Source: Blastococcus mobilis
GTDB lineage: Bacteria; Actinomycetota; Actinomycetes; Mycobacteriales; Geodermatophilaceae
Length of the DNA: 64,000 nucleotides
Assembly (NCBI RefSeq): GCF_900188025.1
Contig: NZ_FZNO01000022.1
Coordinates: 35,924 to 99,923 of the forward strand
Reading direction: 5' to 3'
Each line of letters opens with the position of its first letter. Position 1 is the first letter of the stretch. Of this stretch, positions 19,340 to 27,861 are shown in pieces. The position numbers and the translations under genes are program-made. The notes beneath the pieces were generated by a model. That model did no database searches. It had not been told where the DNA came from and was given only the letters and a program-made list of their open reading frames with translations.

Positions 19340-22300
19340 CCCTCGGTCGTGCGTGGGCGCGGCGCGATCGCTGGACCACGACGGGCCACCTGTACCCGGT
19401 GTGCGGCAGCACCGGTGACCAGCCAGCCGCTGCCGGGGCGATGAGGCAGCGGAGTGCGCGGGGGCCGTACGCCGAGCAGGTCGGCGTCGCCGGCAGCCGG
19501 GCACAGCAGCAGGCCGGCCCGTCCGCGACGCAGCACTGCCACCGGCCCCTGGTAGTGGGTCGCCAGCTGTCCTCCGTGCGCAGCGGCGATCAGCGCCACG
19601 CGTCCGTGTGGGTCGGTCAGGTCGACCCGGGTCAGGACGGGTGCGTCCGCGGGCGCCCCGAGGTCGTCCGCGATCACCAGGCCCGGGCGGCTGCCCAGCC
19701 CCCCGAGCCATTCCGTCGCGCCCGCCTCGTCGGCGGGGTCCAGCCGGACGACTCCGGGGATCTCCTCCCTCGGGTCCCCGCTTCGCGGAGCACGCCCGAG
19801 CCAGAGCACTGCCGCGCCGAGTGCGCCCACGTGCTGTCCGAAAGCGGTCAGCGCGGTCGTGCGGCCACTGCCGGGCGGTCCGGTCACGAGCAGGCCCCCG
19901 GTGCGGAGCAGGTCCACCGTCAGCGGCCGCCCTTCGTCACCTCCCGGTCCGATCGGGAGGAACAGCCCACCGTCGATGTCCGGCGCCGTCGCCGAGCGGG
20001 TCGCCGGAAGAGGCAGCCGCGGATCGGCGGTCAATTCCACGATGCGCAGGGGCTGGTGGCTCAGAGGGCCGTCCGGGGGTGCTGGCGTGGTCGTGCGCGG
20101 CAGGACGATCTGGCACTCGCGAGCGTCCTCTCCCACCAGCGCACGACCGGGCGGCCGGTGCACCGGGAGACTTCGGGAGGGGATGCCGGCGACGGCGTAG
20201 TCGGCTCGATCCGGAAGGGGGAGCACCAGGCGTTGGCGAGCCACGGCTGCGAGCCGGCCGCCGGGCACGGCGCGGTCGGCGGTCACCACGCAGGTGACGC
20301 CTACGGCCGCACCGTCCCGCATCACGCGGAGGAGATGTGCCGAGCCCCGTCCCGAATCGTTCTCGTCGAGCAGCGTGGTGATGGCCTCGAGGCCGTCGAC
20401 GAGCAGCAGGATCGCCGGGCCGGCATGGATCCCGGTGCCCGCCCGTCGGGCCGCGATCTCCTGGGCGAGCCGGTCGACCAGCCGGACCGTCCGTAGCGCG
20501 TCCTCGCCGGCCACCACCGTTCCGGCATGCGGCAACGGCCCGGCCTCCGCCGCCAGTGCCGCGCCGCCGGACTCCAGGACGTGCACGTGCAGTCGGTCCG
20601 GACCCAAGCGGGCCACCGCCTCGCCCAGGACCGTCCGGAGCACGGTGGTCCGCCCGCTGCGGGGACCGCCGACGACGAGCCAGGTGCCACCCTCCGCAAG
20701 GTCGAGTTGCAGTGGCTCCTGGGCCTGGACGTCGGGACGGTCGACGAGCCCGACGGTGAGCAGGGTCCGCTCCCGGTCGGGGACCGGGGCGTCCACGTCG
20801 AGCGTGGCCGCGGGAATCCGGTCCGGCAGCGGTGGCCGCCAGGGGCGGTGCGGCGTCGGCGTTCCGACAGCGTCAGCGTGCCGTCCGACGGCACGGCACA
20901 GGCGGGCGAGGTCGCTGTCCCCGGCGGCGGGCCGTCGCTCGCCTTCGGGACGTCGCACTGGCGGCCACGCCCACGGGCGGACCTCGGGCGCCGCGCGGGA
21001 CCGCAGCGGGGCGGGACCCGCCACGCGGGCGACCTGCAGAGCCGTCGGTGCGCCGCTGCCGGACCGGAGCCACGCGCGGCCGGGTACGTCGATGGGGAGA
21101 TGGGCCGCCTGTGCCGTGCCCAGGACGTCACGGGACTCGGCCTCGTCGGTGGTGCGCAGGCAGATGCGCAGGCTGCAGTTCGCGCGGATCTCCGGCGACA
21201 CGACACCGCTCGGCCGCTGGGTGGCCAGCACCAGGTGCACTCCCAGCGACCGGCCGCGCTGGGCGATGGCGACCAGGCCTGGGACGAACTCGGGGAGTTC
21301 CTCGGACAGACCGGCGAACTCGTCCACGACGATGACGAGTCGAGCCAGCTCGACCCGCTCGGGGAGGAACGCGATGTCGGCCACCTGATGGGCGGCCAGG
21401 ATCGCTTCGCGGCGGGTGAGCTCGGCAGCCAGCGAGCGCAGGGCTCGCGCCGTGGTCTGGCCGTCCAGGTCGGTCACCAGCCCGACCGTGTGCGGCAGGG
21501 AGGCGGCCTCCGCGAACGCCGCGCCCCCCTTGTAGTCGACCAGCAGGAAGGAGCAGCGGTCGGGCGGATGGTTCAGGGCCAGCCCCGCGATCAGGGTCTG
21601 CAGCAGCTCCGATTTGCCCGACCCCGTGGTGCCGGCGATGAGCGCGTGCGGTCCCTGACGGCAGAGGTCGACCTGCACCGCACCGTGTGTCGTCCGTCCC
21701 AGAGTCGCGAGCAAGCAGTCCCGGGCGCGCGACCAGGAGCCGTTGGCCTCGCCGGCCTCGTCGACCCACAGCCCGTCCGTCGCCAGATCCATCAGCCGCG
21801 CCTCGCGGGGAAGACTGCTCTCGGCGGTCAGCGGAGCGAGCGCGGCGAGGTCGCGGGCCAGATCGGCGGCGAACGTGGCCGGGAGGCGATCCACGGTCAC
21901 CGCGTCCCGGTCGGGCGCCCCTTGCCTGCGAAGCACGCCGACGCTGCCTGTCTCACCGGAGAGGCGCAGGACCGCGTCGACGTCCACGGACGCGTCCTCG
22001 GCGCTGTTGGCAACGGTGACGGTCACCAGGCCGACGTCCCGGCCCGCGTGCAGGCCGGCCGAGGTGCGTGGGTCCAGCGGGCAATCGACGACCACCACCA
22101 GCCAACCCGGCACCGGCGCGGGACCCGACGGACCCGGGCGAGCGGCCGCGAGCGCCCTCCGCCGCGCGATCAGGGCGGCCAACCGTGCCTGGAGGTCGTC
22201 GTTCGCGGCGCTGGTGTCCGCGTGGTCGGGAAACCGGACGTGCACTGCACCCGGGTCCAGGTGCGGCAACCAGCGGGCCCACGCCCAGTCGGTCAGTCGA

Positions 22301-23592
22301 TCGGGGGCGACGAGCAGCACCAGGTCGACCTCCCCGGGGGCGTGCAACGAGCAGAGCTGGGCGACCACGGACGCGAGACAGCCGAGCGTCCGCTCCCGGG
22401 GTCCGACGACGGCCAAGCCGCCCGTGCTCCGCAGGTCGACGACGACCGGGACATGCGGAGCGGTCCCCCGGACACGGGCTCCCTCACCGTCGATACGGAT
22501 CACCCGGGTGGGCCCCGGCCCGCTGCCCAGGCGCACGGTCATCGCCTCGCCGTCGCCCCGCGTCCGGCTCCACAGCAGGGAGGTGCGCCGGCGCGCGGCC
22601 CTGGCGAGTGCTGCGAGGTCGGGATGGGCCTGTTCGGCGCCCCGGACGTCCGACCGCACGGCCTCGGCCAGCCGGAGCTCCGCGGCCTGCGCCTCGAGCG
22701 CGTGGGCCGCGGCTTCCCGCCGGCCGCTGCGCCGCCCGGACCACCGCTCGGACAGCCAGGTTCCCAGCGCCACCACGGGACTCAGCAGCGCGAAGAACAG
22801 GAAGGTCGGAGTGTGCAGCAGCCACGCCAGTGCGACGCCGCCGACCGCCGGCAGGGCGACGGCGACCCACGCCAGCCGTCGGCGCGGGGGTGGGCTCGGG
22901 GGCCGAGGGAACCGGACCTCGACCTCCGGAGCGGGCGTGGTCATGCGCGGTACAGAGCGCAGATATCGGCGACCACCAGGTCCGGGTTCGAGAGTCGCGG
23001 CCGGCGCCGACGGCCCCGCCAGGGCCACGGCGCTGGCTCCCATCCGCAGGACCGCGCCCACCGGCCACTCCCGTGGTTGCTCGCCGAGGTCGGCGCCGTC
23101 CAGCCGGCTCCCGTTGCTGGACCCGAGGTCGGCCACCGTGACTGTCCCGCCGCCGACATGGACCGCCACGTGCTGGCGGGACACGTCCGGGTCGTGGAGG
23201 CGGATCGGGACGTCGCTGCTGCGGCCGATGACGTGACTCCCTCGGCCCAACGGGACCGACCGCCCCGCGTCGGGGCCACCCACGACGTGGAGCTCCAGCG
23301 CGCTGGAGGCCCGGTCCGGACGCCGGCGGTGGGCGGGTCGACCCAGGCCGAGGACCGCTCCGTGGTCGAACACCGACGTGGTCAGCGGCAGGTCGTCGGC
23401 CAGCCGGGTCGAGCCTGCCCACATGCCCTCGACCGGCCGCCCGACCACCTGGCTGAGCACGGGCAGCACGTCGAGGAGCCGGTGGCGGGGCTCGACTCTG
23501 ACCTCGACATCGAGCGTGCCCATGTCGCCGGAGAGGGTCCAGCAGCGCGCCGAGGACACGCCTCCGGCATCGCCGGTCGGGGGAGCGGTCAC
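19282..23592 (-). CDS. FHA-FtsK/SpoIIIE ATPase, type VII secretion EccC/EssC-like
   Basis: 1436-aa membrane ATPase. Order: N-terminal ubiquitin-like region (about 25-85); FHA domain (about 97-200, GRSSDVPIRLHDPDVSRQH and DLGSSNGS); two TM helices (about 240-285); then three FtsK-type domains. Domain 1 has an intact GTTGSGKSE (about 654) and LVIVVDEFAGL. Domains 2 (GGPRSGRTT, about 975) and 3 (GPPGSGRTT, about 1236) have Arg for the Walker Lys. FHA plus EccC in one chain recalls Firmicute EssC. GTG 23592 is used; ATG 23523 is an alternative. It is divergent from a WXG100-like gene. Confidence 0.88.
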   Translation of the reverse strand: MTAPPTGDAGGVSSARCWTLSGDMGTLDVEVRVEPRHRLLDVLPVLSQVVGRPVEGMWAGSTRLADDLPLTTSVFDHGAVLGLGRPAHRRRPDRASSALELHVVGGPDAGRSVPLGRGSHVIGRSSDVPIRLHDPDVSRQHVAVHVGGGTVTVADLGSSNGSRLDGADLGEQPREWPVGAVLRMGASAVALAGPSAPAATLEPGPGGRRYLRSVPRMTTPAPEVEVRFPRPPSPPPRRRLAWVAVALPAVGGVALAWLLHTPTFLFFALLSPVVALGTWLSERWSGRRSGRREAAAHALEAQAAELRLAEAVRSDVRGAEQAHPDLAALARAARRRTSLLWSRTRGDGEAMTVRLGSGPGPTRVIRIDGEGARVRGTAPHVPVVVDLRSTGGLAVVGPRERTLGCLASVVAQLCSLHAPGEVDLVLLVAPDRLTDWAWARWLPHLDPGAVHVRFPDHADTSAANDDLQARLAALIARRRALAAARPGPSGPAPVPGWLVVVVDCPLDPRTSAGLHAGRDVGLVTVTVANSAEDASVDVDAVLRLSGETGSVGVLRRQGAPDRDAVTVDRLPATFAADLARDLAALAPLTAESSLPREARLMDLATDGLWVDEAGEANGSWSRARDCLLATLGRTTHGAVQVDLCRQGPHALIAGTTGSGKSELLQTLIAGLALNHPPDRCSFLLVDYKGGAAFAEAASLPHTVGLVTDLDGQTTARALRSLAAELTRREAILAAHQVADIAFLPERVELARLVIVVDEFAGLSEELPEFVPGLVAIAQRGRSLGVHLVLATQRPSGVVSPEIRANCSLRICLRTTDEAESRDVLGTAQAAHLPIDVPGRAWLRSGSGAPTALQVARVAGPAPLRSRAAPEVRPWAWPPVRRPEGERRPAAGDSDLARLCRAVGRHADAVGTPTPHRPWRPPLPDRIPAATLDVDAPVPDRERTLLTVGLVDRPDVQAQEPLQLDLAEGGTWLVVGGPRSGRTTVLRTVLGEAVARLGPDRLHVHVLESGGAALAAEAGPLPHAGTVVAGEDALRTVRLVDRLAQEIAARRAGTGIHAGPAILLLVDGLEAITTLLDENDSGRGSAHLLRVMRDGAAVGVTCVVTADRAVPGGRLAAVARQRLVLPLPDRADYAVAGIPSRSLPVHRPPGRALVGEDARECQIVLPRTTTPAPPDGPLSHQPLRIVELTADPRLPLPATRSATAPDIDGGLFLPIGPGGDEGRPLTVDLLRTGGLLVTGPPGSGRTTALTAFGQHVGALGAAVLWLGRAPRSGDPREEIPGVVRLDPADEAGATEWLGGLGSRPGLVIADDLGAPADAPVLTRVDLTDPHGRVALIAAAHGGQLATHYQGPVAVLRRGRAGLLLCPAAGDADLLGVRPPRTPLPHRPGSGWLVTGAAAHRVQVARRGPAIAPRPRTTEGQSRSSTGPISWLAYQANS

Positions 23593-23698
23593 GACCGGGA
23601 TCCTGTCGGCTGCGCCCCCGCGCCGGGGCGGAGCGGCGACGGGCTGTGGACAACGAGGAGGGTGTGGACAACGCGGGCTGCGCCGCCGTGGAAGGTCC

Positions 23699-23704
23699 TA
23701 GCGT
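23699..23704 (+). promoter_or_regulatory. Candidate -10 element for the WXG100-like gene
   Basis: TAGCGT lies 39 nt before the GTG start, in the 151-bp gap between the divergent ATPase and WXG genes. Two TGTGGACAACG direct repeats lie just upstream (about 23644-23673). Confidence 0.4.
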
Positions 23705-23743
23705 TCGCCGGGACCGGGACGGACCCGGACCCGAGGAGGAATC

Positions 23744-24037
23744 GTGAAGGTCGACATCGCCACCCTGCAGTCCATGGCCGGTCAGTGCCGCGCCGAGGCC
23801 GCCGACACGGCGGGCCGGCACGCGACCCTGTCGAGCAGCATCAACGCGTCCGTGCTCGACGGGTGGACCGACAGCCAGGCGGCCCTGCAGTTCGGCGAGC
23901 TCTACGAGCAGTGGCGGATGTCCGCTCAGGGGGTCAGTGACGCCTTGACAGGAATGGGAGCACTCCTGACCAGTGTGGCCGCCTCCTACCAGCAGCACGA
24001 GGCCGACATGGCGGCCCGTATCGGCGCGATGATCTGA
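23744..24037 (+). CDS. WXG100-family type VII secretion target-like protein (W-T-D variant)
   Basis: 97-aa all-helical protein. Two helices flank a turn at residues 40-43 reading G-W-T-D instead of the usual W-x-G. Size, the helical-hairpin heptads and the C-terminal L-TSVAASYQQHEADMAARI fit WXG100/EsxA-like substrates secreted as dimers. GAGGAA precedes the GTG. It sits head to head with the EccC-like ATPase, which is the main context for the call. No EccB, EccD, EccE, mycosin or second Esx gene is in the window. Confidence 0.8.
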   Translation: MKVDIATLQSMAGQCRAEAADTAGRHATLSSSINASVLDGWTDSQAALQFGELYEQWRMSAQGVSDALTGMGALLTSVAASYQQHEADMAARIGAMI

Positions 24038-24104
24038 CCGATGACCGGAGGGTGGCGGTCCGCGGTGCTCTGCCGGGCCGGTGGGTCGCTGCCCCTCTCG
24101 CCCC

Positions 24105-24135
24105 GGGCGGCGGCCCGGGGAGCCGCCCGTAAGAT
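24105..24135 (+). promoter_or_regulatory. Hairpin plus -10 element upstream of the MaoC gene
   Basis: GGGCGGC (24105-24111) and GCCGCCC (24122-24128) form a 7-bp stem that may terminate the WXG transcript. It is followed at once by TAAGAT (24130-24135), one of the best -10 matches in the window. The predicted leader to ATG 24255 is about 110 nt. Confidence 0.45.
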
Positions 24136-24254
24136 CAACACCTGTCCAGGCGGGTCACCGGTGCTTCGCGATGGGCAGCCGGCCCACCCGTGCGGTGGGT
24201 CCGTCTGCCGGCTCCGGGGTGCCCGGCTCAGTCGTCGAGGTCGGGAGCGAGCAC

Positions 24255-24761
24255 ATGCAGTTCGGTCGGTACTACGAGGAGTTCGAGGTCGGGGCCGTCT
24301 ACAAGCACTGGCCCGGGAAGACCGTCACCGAGTACGACGACCACCTGTTCTGCCTGCTCACGATGAACCACCACCCGCTGCACATGGACGTGAACTACGC
24401 GGAGAAGACCACCGACTTCGGCAAGAACGTCGTCGTCGGCAACTACATCTACTCGCTGCTGTTGGGGATGAGCGTCCCGGACGTGTCCGGCAAGGCCATC
24501 GCCAACCTGGAGATCGAATCCCTGCGGCACGTCGCCCCGACGTTCCACGGAGACACCATCTACGGCGAGACGACGGTCCTCGACAAGACCCCGTCCAAGT
24601 CGAAGGACGACCGCGGCGTCGTCCACGTCGAGACCATCGGCTACAAGCAGGACGGCACGATCGTCTGCATCTTCCGGCGCAAGGTCATGGTGCCCAAGCG
24701 CTCCTACGGCGAGGCCCGTGGCGGCGAGCAGCCCGGTCGCCCCGAGCCCACTCCCCGCTGA
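24255..24761 (+). CDS. MaoC family (hotdog-fold) enoyl-CoA hydratase-like protein
   Basis: 168-aa single hotdog domain. Residues typical of MaoC hydratases are seen: the active-site Asp/His region NHHPLHMDVNYAE, then VVGNYIYSL and PTFHGDTIYGE-T. Closest in feel are mesaconyl-CoA/beta-methylmalyl-CoA dehydratases and Rv2499c-like oxidases; the exact acyl-CoA is unknown. ATG 24255 (MQFGRYYEEFEVG) is preceded by GGGAG. The open frame extends 58 codons further but that part is hairpin and promoter DNA. Confidence 0.85.
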   Translation: MQFGRYYEEFEVGAVYKHWPGKTVTEYDDHLFCLLTMNHHPLHMDVNYAEKTTDFGKNVVVGNYIYSLLLGMSVPDVSGKAIANLEIESLRHVAPTFHGDTIYGETTVLDKTPSKSKDDRGVVHVETIGYKQDGTIVCIFRRKVMVPKRSYGEARGGEQPGRPEPTPR

Positions 24762-24789
24762 GGGCGGCCCTCATGAGGTCCGGGCGGCG

Positions 24790-25221
24790 TCACCCGGCGA
24801 GGACGCCCCACCCGCGGAGGGTCTCGACCAGCCCGGGCGTGCAGGGCAGTCGTCCGAGGCTGACGTCGTCGGCGAACAGGACGTCGGTCGCGTCGTCGCC
24901 GGCGACCGGCTGCTGGCCGGGCGGGTCTGGCGTGCACGCCAGGTCGGCGACGTCGTACACGACCCCGTCACCCGGGATGCGCACCCGCCCGACGACGGCG
25001 CCGGGGCGCACCCGCAGGCCGGTCTCCTCGAGCACCTCGCGGCGGACCGCCTGCTCCAGCGTCTCGCCCTCCTCCACCCGGCCGCCCGGCAGGGACCAGA
25101 GCCCGGCGTGCGGGGCGTGGCCGCGCCGGATCAGCAGCAGCCGTCCGGACGGGTCCTGCACGACCGCGCCGACGCAGGCCACGACCGGCGGCTCCGCCTC
25201 GGCGAGGACGAGCGAAGTCAT
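24790..25221 (-). CDS. NUDIX hydrolase
   Basis: 143-aa NUDIX domain. The box is complete: G-x5-E-x7-REVLEETG-L (about residues 47-69), followed by R-V-IPGDGVVYDVADLACTP. The family hydrolyses nucleoside diphosphates linked to another group; no substrate signature stands out. ATG 25221 is preceded by TAGCGT with a 7-nt spacer, suggesting a leaderless transcript. A palindrome covers the promoter. The frame continues upstream only as antisense of the next gene. Confidence 0.88.
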   Translation of the reverse strand: MTSLVLAEAEPPVVACVGAVVQDPSGRLLLIRRGHAPHAGLWSLPGGRVEEGETLEQAVRREVLEETGLRVRPGAVVGRVRIPGDGVVYDVADLACTPDPPGQQPVAGDDATDVLFADDVSLGRLPCTPGLVETLRGWGVLAG

Positions 25222-25228
25222 GGACACC

Positions 25229-25244
25229 ACGCTACGCAGTAGCG
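25229..25244 (-). promoter_or_regulatory. Leaderless NUDIX promoter overlapped by a 6-3-6 palindrome
   Basis: On the minus strand TAGCGT (25234-25229) lies 7 nt before the ATG. CGCTAC-GCA-GTAGCG (25230-25244) overlaps it, so a dimeric repressor bound there would block RNA polymerase. Confidence 0.45.
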
Positions 25245-25323
25245 GGCGGCGGGCCCGCCCGGCGGCGCTCGGCCCGACGCCCCCGCTTGACGATTGCACG
25301 CGGTCCCAGGACGGTGTTGCCCG

Positions 25324-25947
25324 ATGAAAGTCTCGCCGGTCTGCCCTCGCTGCGGCGAGACGCTGGTCGTCCGCCCCGGCTCGACCGCGCAGGCGTGGTG
25401 CCACGTGCACGGCGCCGTCACGCCGCTGCACCACACCGTTCTGGTGGCCCACGACGCCCTCGCGGCGGTCACCGCGGATGCCCGCGTCCCGGCGTGGGTG
25501 CCCGACCCGATGCCGGTCGGCTGGTCGGTCACCGGCCTGGCCTGGGGCGGCGAGCCCGGCGCCCGGGCGATCGTCGTCGACTGCGCCGGTCCGGCGCCGC
25601 TCGGGGGATCGGCCGAGCTGGTCCTGGTGGCCGAGGAGCCGGGCACGGGCGTGGGCTGCGGCTACGCGGGGCTGCCCGGTCCCGACCCCGGCGACGTCAT
25701 CGAGGGCCCCTCGTCGGTCGACGTCAAGGCTGCCGGGCAGCACGCCCCGCTGTGGGCGGTGCCGACGACGGACGACCGGGCCGCTTTCGTGGGCGAGGCC
25801 TACGGCGTCTGGCTGTGGCTGGTCATGTGGCCGATGAACGCCGCCTGGCTGCTCGCCGAGCAGCTGGAGCTGATCGATCTGCGCGACCGCATCTACCCCG
25901 ACCTCCCGTTGGGTCCGCCGAGCGAGCACCTGCTTCCGGGGAGATGA
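25324..25947 (+). CDS. DUF6758 family protein with N-terminal zinc-ribbon-like motif
   Basis: 207-aa actinobacterial protein of unknown function. It begins MKVSPVCPRCGETL, and a second Cys/His pair follows at W-C-HVHG, giving a probable zinc ribbon. The middle has a V-DCAGPAPLGG-SAELVLVAEEPGTG-GC-YAGL stretch, and the C-terminus is Trp/Leu-rich (YGVWLWLVMWPMNAAWLL), probably packed or membrane-associated. ATG 25324 is chosen; an upstream in-frame ATG has no support. It is divergent from the NUDIX gene. Confidence 0.8.
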   Translation: MKVSPVCPRCGETLVVRPGSTAQAWCHVHGAVTPLHHTVLVAHDALAAVTADARVPAWVPDPMPVGWSVTGLAWGGEPGARAIVVDCAGPAPLGGSAELVLVAEEPGTGVGCGYAGLPGPDPGDVIEGPSSVDVKAAGQHAPLWAVPTTDDRAAFVGEAYGVWLWLVMWPMNAAWLLAEQLELIDLRDRIYPDLPLGPPSEHLLPGR

Positions 25948-26111
25948 CCGGAACCCGACCGACCCCGTTCATGATCGGCGCGTCGCCGGTGTGATCCCTG
26001 GGGCCTGTGTTACCCATGGGACGAAGCCGTCCGCCGCATCCGGGTGGACCCTGTACCCGCAGGTTCGGAGCACCCGAGCCTGCCCGCCCGAGCGCACCTG
26101 TGGAGGTGGCG

Positions 26112-26270
26112 GTGAACCTCAAGAAGGTCGTCACCTGGTTGGTCGTCGCATTCGTCGTCTTCTACATCATCCAGGCGCCCGAGCAGTCCGCCGAGCTGGT
26201 GCGCACCGCCGGCACCGCACTGGGGGACGCAGCGTCGTCCCTGGCCCAGTTCGTCGGCTCCCTGGTCTGA
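26112..26270 (+). CDS. Small single-span membrane protein
   Basis: 52-aa peptide: short basic start (MNLKK), one TM helix (about 6-22, VVTWLVVAFVVFYIIQ), then a soluble amphipathic tail. GTG 26112 is preceded by GGAGGT at good distance, which decides the start over the longer open frame. It ends 12 bp before the PH-domain membrane protein and is probably co-expressed with it. Such peptides occur at this place in other actinobacteria; no function is known to me. Confidence 0.7.
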   Translation: MNLKKVVTWLVVAFVVFYIIQAPEQSAELVRTAGTALGDAASSLAQFVGSLV

Positions 26271-26282
26271 GCCGTCGGCGGC

Positions 26283-26927
26283 GTGACCGGATCCGGGCCT
26301 CTGGAGCTTCCTCCCCGGGCCAGCAAGGACGTCGAGAAGTACCTCCTGCCCGACGAGACGGCGGTGGTCGCCACCCGCCGGCACTGGGCGGTGCTCATCG
26401 AGCCGACCGCCAAGTTCCTCCCGGTCTTCCTCGCCGGGGGCTGGCTGCTGCTCTTCGATCCGGAGAACAGGGTCACCAGCTCCGCCGGGCTGCTGGTGCT
26501 GGTCGGCTCGCTCGGCTACTACGGACTGCGCGTCGGCGAGTGGTGGATGCGGCACTTCATCGTCAGCACCCGCCGCGTCCTGCTGACCTCCGGCGTCATC
26601 GTGCGGACGGTGACCCTGCTGCCCCTGCGACGGATCACCGACCTCACCTGGAAGGAGACCCTGCTGGGCCAGCTGCTCGGGTACGGAACCTTCCGGTTCG
26701 AGTCCGCCGGCCAGCAACAGGCGCTCTCGGAGATCACCTTCCTGCCCGCCGCCGACGTCCTCTACCGCCGGGTCAGCGCCCTGCTGTTCAGCAGCGACTG
26801 GGGTGGTGCCGCATCCGGCGGCGACGACGAGGGGAACCCCGAGCCGCCGTCCGAGCCGACTCCGCAGACGGATGCCGATCGACGGGACACCGAGCCGATC
26901 CCGCGCCTCCCTCCGCATCAGCAGTGA
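26283..26927 (+). CDS. PH domain-containing membrane protein (bPH2/DUF304)
   Basis: 214-aa protein. The N-terminal part E-KYLLPDETAVVATRRHWAVL leads to two TM segments (about 40-57 and 62-82). The bacterial PH domain (about 88-170) contains FIVSTRRVLLTSGVI, LLPLRRITDLTW and L-GYGTFRFESAGQQQAL. A charged disordered tail of ~40 residues follows. The bPH2 family's role is unclear, possibly envelope stress. GTG start, immediately behind the small membrane peptide. Confidence 0.85.
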   Translation: MTGSGPLELPPRASKDVEKYLLPDETAVVATRRHWAVLIEPTAKFLPVFLAGGWLLLFDPENRVTSSAGLLVLVGSLGYYGLRVGEWWMRHFIVSTRRVLLTSGVIVRTVTLLPLRRITDLTWKETLLGQLLGYGTFRFESAGQQQALSEITFLPAADVLYRRVSALLFSSDWGGAASGGDDEGNPEPPSEPTPQTDADRRDTEPIPRLPPHQQ

Positions 26928-26949
26928 GCGTGCGGCAGGCTGGACACTG

Positions 26950-27807
26950 ATGCGGATCGACCTGCACACCCACTCCTCGGTGTCCGACGGCACCGAGAGC
27001 CCGGCCGAACTGCTGGCCACCGCGCGCGCGGCCGGCCTCGACGTCATCGCGCTGACCGACCACGACACGACGGCCGGCTGGTCGGTGGCCGAGGCCGCCC
27101 GACCGCCCGGGCTCACCGTCGTGCCCGGCATGGAGATGTCCTGCCGGTGGATCCCCGACGATCAGGCGCCGATCAGCGTCCACCTGCTCGCCTACCTGTT
27201 CGACCCCGGCCATCCCGGGTTCGCCGCCGAGCGGGTCCGGCTGCGGGACGAGCGGTTGGGGCGAGGGGAGCGGATCGTCGCCGCGCTCGCCGCCGCCGGG
27301 CACCCCGTGGTGTGGGAGCGGATCGTCGAGCGGTCGGAGGGGGGTGTCGTCGGCCGCCCCCACATCGCCCGGGCGCTGGTGGAGGTGGGAGCCGCCGACT
27401 CGGTCGACCACGCGTTCGCGACCCTCCTGCACCACCGCAGCCCGTTCTACGTGACCAAGGCCGACACCGACGTCCGGAAGGGCATCGCGCTGATCCGCGC
27501 CGCCGGAGGGGTTCCGGTGTTCGCCCACGGACTCGCCACGAAGCGAGGCCGGATCGTCGGGGACGACGCGATCGTGGCGATGGTCGAGGCCGGACTGCTG
27601 GGGCTGGAGGTCGACCACCCCGACCACTCCGCCGACGAGCGGGCGCACCTGCGCGGTCTCGCGGCCGAGCTGGGCCTCATCACCACCGGGTCCAGCGACT
27701 ACCACGGCACGAACAAGGTGACCCCGATCGCGGCCCGCACGACCGACCCCGACCAGTTCGAGGCGATCCTGGCTGCGGGGACCGGCAGCGAGCCGTTCCG
27801 TGACTGA
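26950..27807 (+). CDS. PHP domain-containing metal-dependent phosphoesterase
   Basis: 285-aa PHP-fold enzyme. Metal ligands are visible in R-IDLHTHSSVSDG (residues 2-14), LTDHDTTAGW, PGMEMSC and SSDYHGTNK near the C-terminus. Relatives (YciV/Rv-type) hydrolyse 3',5'-nucleotide bisphosphates or AMP; the substrate is inferred only at family level. ATG 26950 starts at the first ligand motif; the frame upstream overlaps the PH gene. It is 22 bp downstream of the PH gene, so possibly in the same operon. Confidence 0.88.
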   Translation: MRIDLHTHSSVSDGTESPAELLATARAAGLDVIALTDHDTTAGWSVAEAARPPGLTVVPGMEMSCRWIPDDQAPISVHLLAYLFDPGHPGFAAERVRLRDERLGRGERIVAALAAAGHPVVWERIVERSEGGVVGRPHIARALVEVGAADSVDHAFATLLHHRSPFYVTKADTDVRKGIALIRAAGGVPVFAHGLATKRGRIVGDDAIVAMVEAGLLGLEVDHPDHSADERAHLRGLAAELGLITTGSSDYHGTNKVTPIAARTTDPDQFEAILAAGTGSEPFRD

Positions 27808-27831
27808 GCTGGGACCGTCGGACCCGCTGGC

Positions 27832-27837
27832 TACCGT
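27832..27837 (+). promoter_or_regulatory. Candidate -10 element for the RecB-family nuclease gene
   Basis: TACCGT would start a leader of about 18 nt that carries GGGGAGGG before ATG 27862. Confidence 0.35.
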
Positions 27838-27861
27838 GAGTGGCATGGGGAGGGCCACCGC

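Noticed and set aside
20527..23740. Plus-strand open frame of over 1000 codons opposite the FtsK-like gene
   Set aside because: Antisense shadow caused by high GC; no motifs, while the minus strand shows FHA and FtsK motifs in order.
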